Positions 54,077 through 64,000 of a DNA stretch of 64,000 bases are shown piece by piece. This stretch comes from Tetrapyrgos nigripes. Its lineage: Eukaryota > Basidiomycota > Agaricomycetes > Agaricales > Campanellaceae. How positions within the stretch are numbered: the first letter of the stretch is position 1; the number at the start of each line of letters is the position of its first letter. The DNA lies in the NCBI GenBank assembly GCA_013368315.1, contig JAACJM010000102.1, forward strand, positions 235,941-299,940. The letters run 5' to 3'. The position numbers were made by a program, and so were the translations under genes. The notes beneath the pieces were generated by a model that was not told the DNA's origin, searched no databases, and saw only the letters and a program-made list of their open reading frames with translations.

Positions 54077-57030
54077 CAGTCAAACATCTCAGATTCCATA
54101 ATGTCATATTGCATAAATCTTGGAATGCATCAAGATTTCCTGTAACAAGCATGGTTCCCTGCCAAAATGGTTGAAAATTGCCATTTTGGACCATTATGCA
54201 TTTGTAGATACACACAAATGTATGGAATGAAGCATGAAAGTCTGGATTAGGGAACAATAAAATTATCAAAAGTGAGAAAACAAGGGTTTCCCCAATATGG
54301 CACTCATGAAATTTCCAAAACAGAAGAACAAAAAACTTTTTCAAAAATTTTAAGGACTGACACTCATGAAACCAGTGTAGCAATCTTTCCCCTTCCCCTC
54401 CCCTCCAATCATGCCTCCTGGGTGAGAGAGATTATAGAGATTGACAATGACAATGATGACAAGAGTGAAGCTCCCCCTGACATGATGCCAAACACTTGAA
54501 ACACAGTGTTTGAGCAGTCGCCTTGATGATCCTGTACTCGCCGAGGAGGGATTAAAGCTATGGGAAGTACATCAGACAAAACTATGCTCTGTTATAATCC
54601 CATTATGGGGATTTTAAAGTAGCAAAATGATTGTGATAGTCTAGCATGTACTTATAATATGGCTGGCTAGATTATAGAGTCATTGCCATCAAGGATAACT
54701 ATTTAGAGCAATATAATACTCTTATAATATGGTAGCATCCTATAATATGATTATAATGCTGATTGTAATCCTGTTACAACATCTGGGATGTTATAATACC
54801 ACTATAATATGGCTGTAACAACATTATAAACCCCATAATTATTTTAAGTGATAATAATAGTGCTCAGACTTGGCACCCCCTTATCACTTATATGCTAATT
54901 TCAATGGTGATAATGTCTGGAATATTTTTAATACTTTTAAGAGCATTATATCAGGTGTAACCATTGTGTGCTTTGGAATTGCACTATAAAAGTGTGCCAA
55001 TCAATGGAATGACTCTACGCACTACAAGGCCTTTATAATATAGCAGAACCACCAATATAAAGCTTCATAGAGTAGATAAAAAAGAAACTCAAGATCATGC
55101 TTGTCTTTACAATGCGGATTAAAGTTGTTGGTAGGGGTTAAGCTGATGGTAGATGGTAAAAGAGGCTTTAGTAGGTCAATGCTGGCCCAGTAGTGATATT
55201 TGGTATGTCCTTCCAGTCACAGACTCACAATTACCCACATCTCACAATCACTCACACTATTTTCCTTGACAGTCACTGCGGAAGCATAGATGGGTGCTTT
55301 TGTTGCGCAGTTTAGTCTGTCGTTGTGTATGAGGTCCTGGAAATATGTAGAATTTCATATTGTTCCCTTGTATGCTCGTATGCTGTAGTTTACTTGCTTT
55401 CAATTTGATTGTTTATCATGAATTCATTGCCCTTGATTTATGATATGAAAACTGTGTAGTCAACGCTTGAATGCTCCACGTTGTCCTATTTGAGCCTTCT
55501 ATTAGCTTGCATCATTGTAAATGATCTTTAGGTATATTGCCTGTGTAACCCCATGAGCATGGCCTGATAATGCTCTAATCACACCCCTTGAAACTATTCT
55601 GACCCTTAGAAACCCCATAATACCATTGCAACATGGTTATAACCACTAGCATTATAGGGGAGTTGCCCGTCCAAGCGAGGACAGAAGGTTAAGCAGTTGA
55701 TACTCAACAGATGAAGTAGGAGGGAGAGGGAAGAAGAGTCAGGTGATAGACGCGTTGAAAATATGATCAGGACGTGGCTTGTAAGTCAGCAGGAATTTTG
55801 CACATAGAAGAAAGAATCGAAGTTAAGGCTCATGTTGCTCGATAGGACAGCTCAAGGTGGGCTTGAAAGATTCAAGTGAAGATATTAGAAAGGCTCAGGC
55901 TCACTTGGGGAAAAATTGGGCAGAAAGAAAGATAGAATTCAGGTAAACTACTATGTACTTATACCTTCCCCTACATTTCCTGGTGCCTTCAAGAAGATAG
56001 TGAAATAAGACCATAAGGAGTAAAAGATTTTTAAGATTCCTAAAGGCATGTAAAAGAAGACGCGTATGTGAGGATTTAGGGGGGAAGATCAGTAGTTATG
56101 AAGTTGGATAGGGGTAGAAGTATGTAGATGTCATACTTAAAAGAGACAGGAGCGAAAAGAAGAAAGGAAAGAAAGAGGAAGAAAAAAAATATATAAGTGT
56201 CCGTGTTCATTGAGAACAAATTGGTACGCCTAAACCTGTGCATCTTGTCAAACTCGTCATCAGTAAACCATCAGGCTAGATATGACACACAAGAAGGGCA
56301 GCCCCAGACCCTCCGTGCTTGCTCAAGGCACTGGCATGAGAAGCTGTCAGAGGTAGACAGACATCAGGATACCAGAAGGAGAAAGAAGGGATAAAATAGG
56401 AGGATCAGCGTAGTACGAATTAGGAATGGTTTATAAGGTTAGAATGGGAAAGGGACGCGTACAGCGCTTTGCGTATGAAAATAGAAAAAAGATCGAAATC
56501 GACGGGAGGGGCACATGGCCCTACTACAGCATAGTTATAGTATCTAGCACTATTCCCTATGTTATAAAGCTCATAATCAGATTATAATACCATTATAATA
56601 TTCAGAATAGTTTCAGAGCACAATCATTTCAGGCTTTATAAACCCCATAATTCAGTTAGAATTCTAGGCATAATTCCCAAAGTCGACCACTATTATCTAC
56701 ATTATAAACTCATTACCAGAAAGCTGGTCTGAAGTAATCTAGTTATAATATACCATAATTGTTTTAGGGATTTTGGGGGTTATGGGAATTATAATCACCT
56801 TATAACAGAGGGTAATTTTGTCTGATGTAATTCTCAAGTTACAGGGCAAATTGAAGTGACACATGGGCACTCAGGTCAAGCAGACAACAGTGGATGTGTA
56901 TTTCAGATGAAAAAAATTGAATAATAGGTACATTTTTGTGTAATTTAGTAGTCTATAGCAGAATGCATAAATCTCAGAATGCATAGAGAAATCCTGGAAC
57001 CAACTCTATGCATTCTGAGATGTTTGACTG
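54077..57030. mobile_element. 2.95-kb element with pogo-like ends
   Basis: Left end CAGTCAAACATCTCAGATTC (from 54,077) and right end the complement of CAGTCAAACATCTCAGAATG (to 57,030), each flanked by TA (54,075-54,076 and 57,031-57,032). A subterminal ATGCATTCTGAGAT repeat lies near the right end. The start resembles CAGT-type pogo/Fot ends. No transposase is encoded. It contains another element (54,570-56,827). Confidence 0.7.
54570..56827. mobile_element. 2.26-kb nested element rich in TATAAT phrases
   Basis: Ends CATCAGACAAAACTATGCTC … and the complement of CATCAGACAAAATTACCCTC, flanked by TA on both sides. Beyond the inverted repeats, both sides are rich in TTATAAT-type phrases (54,600-55,050 and 56,560-56,830). 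The middle (55,670-56,510) is purine-rich and unlike the ends. No open frame of note. Confidence 0.65.
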
Positions 57031-57251
57031 TACTACTAAGGCAATATTTTATGTATATGTATTGCAATGTGTGAGATAGATGCTTCTGAGAGTGTTTAAT
57101 CAGAATTCTCTCCAATACTGGATGATATATACTGATATGACTGAGCAAAGGCAAAGGCTTTGGAATCAAACAAACAAGTTAAGTCATCGATCTTTGATTG
57201 ATCTTCTTTTTTTTCATTCAGTCCCGTCTTCTTTCTTTGCACACTATTATT

Positions 57252-60200
57252 ATGGCTTCTATTCTGTCTGCAGATACTCCCGAAAGCCAGCGCTGTACCA
57301 GGTGCATGGCTGAAAAGCCCCTAACCAGGGAATTCTCCAAACCCAGGGGACAAGGCTTCACAAACCTTTGTTTGAAGTGCCTTGACAGTGTTACCAGTTC
57401 ACGAAAGGCAAAAAAGCAAAGCTTGCCATGGGTAACTTACTTGTATCTGCTTTATAATGGATTTGTTCTTACATTTTTCATTTTGGCTACAGAAGATGAT
57501 GTCAATCCAGATACAGAGCTTCCAGTGGACGATCTTCCAGAAATCCCTCTGGAAGAGTTTATCAAGTCCATTGAGGGAGTGGAGAATGTTCATTCCATTG
57601 CAGCCTGCATCAATATCACTGGCTTAGAGGTTTCTGGCCCAGATGAGATGGCACAGTAAGGCAGAGCAAGTTGCTGCACAGGTCTGGAATGTGACTGAGC
57701 TTAGAAACTTTTTCTTTATCACCTAGATCTGACAATCAAATAAGCTACCATTCAAAATATGATTACAAAAATTCCCCTTCTACTTGCTATGTCTATCATT
57801 GTGCTCAGCAGGATAAGCAGCAGCACAAGTCATCCAAGTCAGGTGGTGATACCACTGCTCGTGACAAAGAATGCATGGGGCTGGCTATTTATCACAGTTT
57901 CTGATTTGGAGCCTTTTACTACTGTAACACATGCCATGTATTCAGGTCAGGATGTTCCTCCTGATATCAGGAAGTATGTTGAGGAGAACTGCAAGTTGTC
58001 CACCACTGTTGTATGTGTAATTACTTTATTTCTTTTTGATATGGTCAACTCATGTGTCTATACTTGTAGCTTTGGGCTGAAATCTTGAAGAGGGATCCAA
58101 ATCCACTCTTCAAGTGCTAGGCCATCTATGCAATTGCTGCAAGTGCCAAGTGTAAGCAGTGATTCAGAGATCTTGATGAGCTCAAATCTGCAAACATCAT
58201 CCTTGAGGAGAACAAGGAAGCTGGAACTGGTGGCCATTATTCTATTGCTTCAATCAATCTGCCACAGGTCGAAGGATGCAGTGGACTTGCTTTCTCCCTT
58301 CCAGAAGTCATGTCCAAGTTTGGAGGATGTATTTGTGAGGTTTCATTAGACTCAGCATGTATGTTTCTATCTGTATTTATGATTTGGAAGACTTACATAT
58401 GCCTTTAGGGAATACAAATGCTTCTCACTATGAGTTCTATGCACTTCTGGGTGAGGTGTATGGATCTGGGTGCCCCCTGAGCTATCTTCTTCTCCAGTCT
58501 CCAAAGTCTGGTGATGGAGGAGTCAAAGAGCAGTACATTCATGCATTCCTGAAGCATTTCAAAACCAGCATGAGTTGAACCCACCTTTCATACTTACTGA
58601 CAAAGATCAGTCAGAGATCAATGCTTTTCTGAAGGCCTTCCCAGATGCAAAGCATCAGTTGTGCTTTTGGCATTGTCTCTGGGCTATCAAACAATGGCTG
58701 AGTATTCTTCGTCGCCCTCCAAGATTCTACAATGTCACTGAGGCAAGGAACAAGTTTGGTGATGCAATCAACAAAGACTTTGTTCCTGTTGGACAAGTCG
58801 ATGGATCTGAACGAGTTGTAAGTATTTCCTCATATATTGCACAGGATTTTCCACTCTCTCAAGTATCAATTCCCTGAGTTGTCATTCATCTCAACGGTGT
58901 CCTACAAAACACTGCTCCTCCCAAGCCTCCCCTTGTCATTTGTATCAATGGCAAAAACCAGACCATTCAGTCACACTCAGAGAATGAACCTGATACCCCA
59001 GACATTGAGCCTCCATCTAATCCAGAATCAAGTTCTGGGGATGTCAAGGAGGAAGACTATGTGGTGGATGACTCTGAGTTCTCAGCATTCTTTGGAGGTG
59101 ATGATACTGATGATGAGTTTGGTCCCAATTGGATGTTTAATGACAATTCAGAAAAGCTGTCAAAGGATCCTGGCTATGTTTTTTGTCCTTCTTCCCATCT
59201 CTTCACTCACCACTTCTGCCAGCATCCATTTTTTCCTGAGCGACTTGAGTCCACTTCATTCATTGAAATGCTGTCATGGAGATGTATCAGTTCTGCTATC
59301 AATGAGGTCTGCAAGAGGTCTGGGGGGTATATGTGGACATCTTGGTATTCACCAAAGATGTGGGATCTTTGGGCATGGTCAACTCTCCCTGATTTGCTTT
59401 CCCATCTTTGCACCACAATGAACATTGAGAACTTCTGGAAGCAGCTCAAACATGATAACCTCCACCACATCCTCCATCCCTGTCTCAATCAGCTTGTAGT
59501 TACACCCTCATATGTCAATCGAATCACTGAATTGGACCCTATCTCCTGACTCTCCCACTTGCATGCACTTACTCCATTCCAAAAAATGCTTCAAGACTGA
59601 TTGGATCAAGTTATCTACACACCACATCAGATCTTCTGAAAAGTACACCACCAACATGGATACCTGGACATGCAATTGCAGCCAGCAAAAGTACAATTGC
59701 CATGCATTGTGTAAGCACTTGGTGCAGGCAGTCAACAAACCTTCACCAAATTTTTTTCAGCAGGTGAGTGTTTTTTATTTGTTTTTATTTTTTTCCATGT
59801 CAATGGTCTCATTTTCAAATTCAGGTGATTAAATGCTGAGTCCAGCCCATTTATCAACATCCCGAGCTTGTCGAGAAGGGTCAGCCACATGGAAAGTACA
59901 GAGATGATCAAGACTGAATTGGTGATCCATTGGTGCTTGCTAATGGGGATTGGTGCAATCTGCACAATGCTCAGAGTAATCTCCGCAAGCACCACTGAAG
60001 CTCTGCCTATATCAGTGCCAATTCCACTTGCACATCTTCTCCCCTTGATGGAGACTTGGCCTTCTCTGATACATTCATGTGCTCAAGTTCTCCTATTGAT
60101 TTTGGTGGTGACAATGATCACGAGGTAAGTACTTACTCTTGATGAATCCAAAATCAAAGATTGACATCACACAAAGCTTCAGGATCACATTGAATTTGCA

Positions 60201-60407
60201 AAACAATGTGCCCAGGAGCTTTGGCATGCCACTGAATTAATTGAAGGTCAAATTCCATATGAAAACTTCACTTGGTTGAAAAATCTTCATGACTGGAATA
60301 TCAGGCATGAGATATTGCCAGATTTAAAGACTCTCATGGTTTGCGCCCAACAACATGGGCACAATCTACCTGCAAGGTTGACAAACATTGTGAAAAGAAT
60401 ACTATGA
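57252..60407 (+). pseudogene. MULE-type transposase gene, disrupted
   Basis: Mutator-like transposase of fungi. The N-terminal exon (ATG at 57,252) has a Cys-pair domain (RCTRCMAEKPLTREFSKPRG … NLCLKCLD). A DNA-binding-like region follows (CAQQDKQQHKSSK near 57,800). The MULE catalytic core has VSLDSA, then NTNASHYEFYALLGEVYGSG (58,410-58,470), FILTDKDQSEINAFLKAFPD with AKHQLCFWHCLWAIKQWL (58,590-58,700). A SWIM zinc finger (TWTCNCSQQKYNCHALCKHL, about 59,660-59,725) follows. The C-terminal exon (ELWHATELIEGQIPYENFTW, 60,200-60,290) ends with a TGA at 60,405. Introns such as the one with GTGAGTGTTTTTTATTTG at 59,763 are plausible. Frame breaks near 58,570 and 59,800 argue for inactivation, although the catalytic motifs survive. 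Terminal repeats were not found. Confidence 0.82.
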
Positions 60408-61141
60408 GTTATCAAGTTCACTTGGATATGGAATAAGTTGGGAAAACTGGGTTGAAATTTGAGTTTTTAAAAATTATTTATCTTCAATACACATAAGTAC
60501 CTGAAATTCTCCTTTTTCTGTCTTAGTAGTACACCAGGACTTGGACATTTTGACGTGTCTGAAGGCCCTGGAAAATGTCACATGACTGCACTTATTGTTG
60601 GGTGAATAGCGTTTTGTAGTCAAAAACCGTGGACTGTTGGCATGGACAGGTGACCAGCACATCTGCCATTTCGGAATTGCCTCAGATTTCTTTTCCGACT
60701 TCAATGCCGACCTTGTCTTAGAAATATGCCAGCAGAGCTCATCTCAGCTGAGTGGTTGGAATTGTAATCAGAGTTACTACATGATCCTCATGGTTGATAT
60801 TTTGACTGTTCCGAGCTTTCAAAAAAATGCCTTGCCTTCTCATGGCCTCATGTACCTGAACTGGAACAGTGCTTGTGAACATACATAGGCTTCAAGTGAG
60901 GTGTGATCTCCCATTCATTGCGAAGCCTGATCATGCCTTGTATGTTGCCTCAGTTCAACCTCAGTTCCTACACTTATAAACAAGGCACATGCCATGGCCC
61001 ATATACACATCATGCTCATTCCAATGACAGTTTGGATTCTGTCTTTTGAGTAGAAATCATGTATATCATTCTTAGCTAGATAGGTTGATGATGCTGTAAC
61101 ATGATCATTGGTGTGCTCCACTCAGATCCTAGAGTCTTTGT
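60408..61141. other. Intergenic, with repeat S copy 2
   Basis: No gene. About 60,550-60,625 is the inverse copy of repeat S (TGACGTGTCTGAAGGCCCTG … TGAATAGCGTTTTG). Otherwise nothing recognisable. Confidence 0.5.
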
Positions 61142-61435
61142 GTATCTATCAATATCATGATATGATCATTACAACTACCTTGTCTAAAGTGAAGGTATCC
61201 AGACTAGCACTGCCAAATGTCCATCAACATAGGAATGTTCTTCGTCTCTGCCTTGTATTAAACAAGTTTGGAACAAGGTGTGTCCCTAGTCTGGATACCT
61301 TCACTTTAGACAAGGTAGTTGTGATGATCATATCATGATATTGATAGATACTCAGCACTGCCAAATGTCTATCAACATAGGAATGTTCTTCGTCTCTGCC
61401 TTGTATTAAACAAGTTTGGAATGAGGTGTGCCCCT
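61142..61435. repeat. Foldback repeat with A-B-A'-B layout
   Basis: A (61,142-61,206, GTATCTATCAATATCATGAT …) is repeated in inverse orientation at 61,287-61,351. The spacer B (61,206-61,286, AGCACTGCCAAATGTCCATC …) is repeated in direct orientation at 61,354-61,435. A and A' are nearly perfect complements. Non-coding. Confidence 0.88.
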
Positions 61436-61629
61436 GAATGTCTATCAACATAGAGATGTGCTCATCTAGTCTGTCCCCTGCATTACATACAGTAGAGCTA
61501 TATGCATCATTATGAGGACAGTGGCTTCAGTGCAAAAGCCAAATACGCAACAGGTGAAATCAAGAAACAATGCCTGGGCCCCATACTCTTTGCTGCAGTC
61601 CTAACAAATGCCAAGGATGCACTCCTCCT
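61436..61629. other. Intergenic
   Basis: Short gap before the seven-transmembrane gene. It repeats AATGTCTATCAACATAGAGA once more at 61,437. Nothing else seen. Confidence 0.4.
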
Positions 61630-62645
61630 TCCTTAAATCTCCAGATATCACTGTCATTCAGTTGCAGTTTTTAGTTCCAGCTACAGTTGAAGGACTTTGC
61701 TTCGGTAGGTCCAGAACTCAATGTTCAACTTTGAAATGTCTCCCTACTCATTTTAACCTTGCTATCTAGGCATTGAGCTCTTGATTACCATTTCTACCAT
61801 CTTGCTGGTATGGTAGGCCTGTCCCGAACTTTTCTGACACAATTTCAAACATGGATCCAGTCAGCGAGGACTTCAATGGTCACCAATGCAATTATTTCTG
61901 GTGACTGCATGTGCAATCATGCTTACAAGCTCAGCATGGATCACAGTGATCAATCAGATCTTTTATATAGTTCAGATTCAAGAGTTGGCATATCAGACAT
62001 ATAATCCTGTTCCAGCCATAATTTTGATTGACATTATGGTAGTGGTACTGACAAGAATTAATGTGAGCTTCTCTGTGCTATTGTAATTCCTCATCTGAAT
62101 ACTGAATTATATGTGAACATTATTTCCTCAGAGATGTAATTGTGGTTTGGAGGGCATGGATCATTTTTCAAAGGGAAACTATTCCCAGAGGGATTCTTCT
62201 TTTCTGTATTGCTCAATCATTAGGTAAGAATCCATACCATACTTGATTTCTATGATTAATTCTGCTGAGCTAACTTCTCTGGGTTTAGGCTGTGGTATCT
62301 ATGATGTGTTCCTTGCCATTAAAACCCTCCTTGAAGGAGATGTTGTATGTATATGAGTTGTTGATTTATCATAGCTTGACTTTAGATTATACAGGTAACA
62401 GTTCAATCTATCTGTGTTATATTGCCAGTATCACTTGTCTTCACCAATCTCACAGCAACTCTTCTAATTGCAAACAAGGCTTGGTGAGTAGACAGCAGAC
62501 TGTTGGCTCCTTAGTTCCCAGCTTTAACTTGATTTCTCAACAGGCACTACAGATAATCTGTGAAAGCTCACCTTGGCAGATTAAATACAAAAACCCAAGT
62601 TGAACAGTGTGTTAGAAATCCAGTTCCTGTGACCATGAAGAAGAA
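61630..62645 (+). pseudogene. Agaric seven-transmembrane orphan-family gene, decayed
   Basis: Fragments of a multi-exon membrane-protein family expanded in mushrooms, function unknown. In order: FLVPATVEGLCF (about 61,670-61,703), IELLITISTILLVW (about 61,770-61,815), a hydrophobic block ending DIMVVVLTRIN (to about 62,061), then after an intron RDVIVVWRAWIIFQRETIPR (62,132-62,190), GCGIYDVFLAI (about 62,290), and VSLVFTNLTATLLIANKAW (about 62,428-62,483), the signature end of the family, followed by KAHLGRLNTKTQVEQ. Introns start GTAAGAATCC (62,224) and GTGAGTAGAC (62,484). Stops inside the first exons and a TAA near 62,557 show decay. The GPCR-like fold is unproven. Confidence 0.7.
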
Positions 62646-63827
62646 ACCAGTGATCTGGGTGATGTCACTGACAATGAGGTATGCACCTTTGCTTATGACA
62701 GTGTCATTTCATGCTGATATGCTTCTTCTTAGTTGTCTGATATTGAGCTAAATGATGATCATCTTGATAATAGGTGTCTTTTGTGTAAGGGTAGAACAAA
62801 CACAAACTTAAAGACTTTTATACAAACTGTAAAGTGCGAGTGTTCTGAGTAGTCAAGGGCTTTTGGGGGTTTTTGGTAGGGTTTTTGCACAAATGCAGAC
62901 AAGTTCAACACACACAAAGAGAGGCAAATATCACTGGCAAAGACCCACCCCTGATAGTACAATATGGGTGGGATATGGCCAGGCCTATCAAATGCAGAGC
63001 ATATGATGTCTGGTATTTCAATATGGGTCAGTATAATGTTATATAATCTACATGCCATATTAAGCAACTGTGCACTTACTCGGATCATTGTGTCTGGTAT
63101 TTCAATATGGGTCAGTGTAATATTATATAATCTACATATCATATTGAGCAAGCACACACTTACTCAGATCATTGCTCAACACTGCGGCCTCATTGTCCTG
63201 CACAGTAAGCAGGACATCCCAGCTAACTCTCTTTGTAGTAAAATTATTGGTTTCATAGGGTTTTTCAGGTCAAAATAATTTTTAAATGTAATTTGAGCGA
63301 AATATAAACAGATACAAATGATTACACAACCCTAACCCTGTTGTGACAGTATTATTTCAGGGTATTTTCATTCATTTTCTGTTTCCTTTCTTCATCAGTC
63401 ACTGCCTTTTGATCACTGTTTTGATCATCTTTTGCCCTATCTTTTGTTCATCTTTCCTTGATCATCTATGCACAGCCACTATCCCCTGTTTCATCATTTG
63501 TTCATCTTTTTATGATACATCTCTTACAGGGACAACAGGCTGTACTCTGATTGTTCTTTCTTCGCTTTGCTCAGCTTTTATCTTTATTTCTGTTCTGTGT
63601 ATATAAGCTTAGAGTAGTAGCTCCCTAGTCCCCATCTTGACCTCTTCGTCTTGGGACTAGTTGAGCATCTCATTTATTTCTTGTTTTCACTTAATATTAA
63701 CTTCATCTTGGGACTAGGTTCTCATTGTCTTCTGCCTACTGTTGCTCTGTCTACATCTACTGCTTTGAGCCAAGTGTGTTGCCCTTTACCACAAACCCCA
63801 CCACCCCCACCAACCCACCTGTTAACC
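62646..63827. other. Non-coding 3' region with a tandem repeat
   Basis: No gene. Two tandem copies of an about 95-bp unit (GTCTGGTATTTCAATATGGG … ATATAATCTACAT) lie at about 63,008-63,090 and 63,092-63,175. A lone CCCTAACCCTG occurs near 63,330. The rest is T-rich. Confidence 0.5.
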
Positions 63828-63902
63828 TCTAACCCTAACCTCTAACTCTAACCCCTAACCTGAGCCCTAACTTGAACCCTAACCCTAACCTGAACCCTAA
63901 CA
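63828..63902. repeat. Interstitial telomere-like (CCCTAA) repeats
   Basis: Degenerate CCCTAA/CTCTAA/CCTGAA units: CTCTAACCCTAACCTCTAAC … CTTGAACCCTAACCCTAACC … GAACCCTAAC. CCCTAA is the fungal telomere unit (TTAGGG on the other strand). The array is short, degenerate and followed by ordinary sequence. Confidence 0.8.
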
Positions 63903-64000
63903 AGGCAGCTCTGCTGCTAAAAAGGATGTCCAACTCAGCTGCTCTACAGCAAATCGACAGCTACTACCCAAGCATCCCTACCTACCACCTTTCCAAACCA

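Noticed and set aside
1..64000. tRNA and rRNA genes
   Set aside because: Looked for B-box-like GGTTCGANTCC phrases with a matching A-box and acceptor stem. The few partial matches (for example near 12,418 and 34,608) lack the rest. A tRNA scan would settle this.

Overview
This is eukaryotic nuclear DNA from a filamentous basidiomycete, most likely a transposon-rich Agaricomycete; the genus cannot be read from the window. The evidence is 50-60 bp GT-AG introns with CTRAY-like branch points, NACHT and NB-ARC NLR-type genes, a mushroom-type seven-transmembrane orphan family, chromodomain Gypsy elements, a Copia element, pogo and MULE transposases, and short CCCTAA telomere-like tracts. No tRNA, rRNA, CRISPR or bacterial-type operon was seen.

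Left third (1-23.3 kb). A decayed NB-ARC/TPR NLR lies at about 0.8-3.2 kb (+). It is followed by a gene-poor stretch with a TA-flanked MITE, a dead pogo/Tigger-type transposase (6.8-9.4 kb), and a long multi-exon gene of an agaric orphan family (10.85-16.2 kb). That orphan gene is broken by a solo Gypsy LTR and contains a tandem array of exon+intron units. A 5'-truncated Gypsy-A copy ends at 17.85 kb. A 569-bp perfect foldback element lies at 19.27-19.84 kb. A NACHT-ankyrin NLR (20.0-23.3 kb, -) is nearly intact; its seven-exon model needs one inserted base.

Middle (23.4-40.3 kb). A complete Gypsy-B element (23,447-28,963, -) has 383-bp LTRs and a CCTAT target duplication. Repeat-rich non-coding DNA follows. 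A (+) gene at 33.6-38.0 kb encodes the long C-terminal region of killer-toxin-like GH18 chitinases without a visible catalytic domain. A weakly coding stretch at 38.7-40.25 kb was not identified.

Right third (40.3-64 kb). A Copia element (40,316-54,017, -; target duplication GAAAC) was invaded by a full-length Gypsy-A element inside the protease active-site codons (target duplication CCAGA) and by a solo Gypsy-A LTR in RNase H. A paralogous unoccupied copy of the Copia target lies near 60.5 kb. Then come two nested TA-flanked non-autonomous DNA elements (54.08-57.03 kb), a MULE transposase gene (57.25-60.4 kb), an A-B-A'-B foldback repeat, a decayed seven-transmembrane gene (61.6-62.65 kb), and interstitial telomere-like repeats near 63.85 kb.

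Overall the window is a nested TE graveyard around innate-immunity-type NLR genes and a chitinase-derived gene. In-frame stops and LTR differences are dominated by transitions, which fits methylation-linked mutation. The most biologically interesting items are the NACHT-ankyrin NLR, the orphan gene whose introns share a palindromic motif, and the chitinase tail gene without its enzyme domain.
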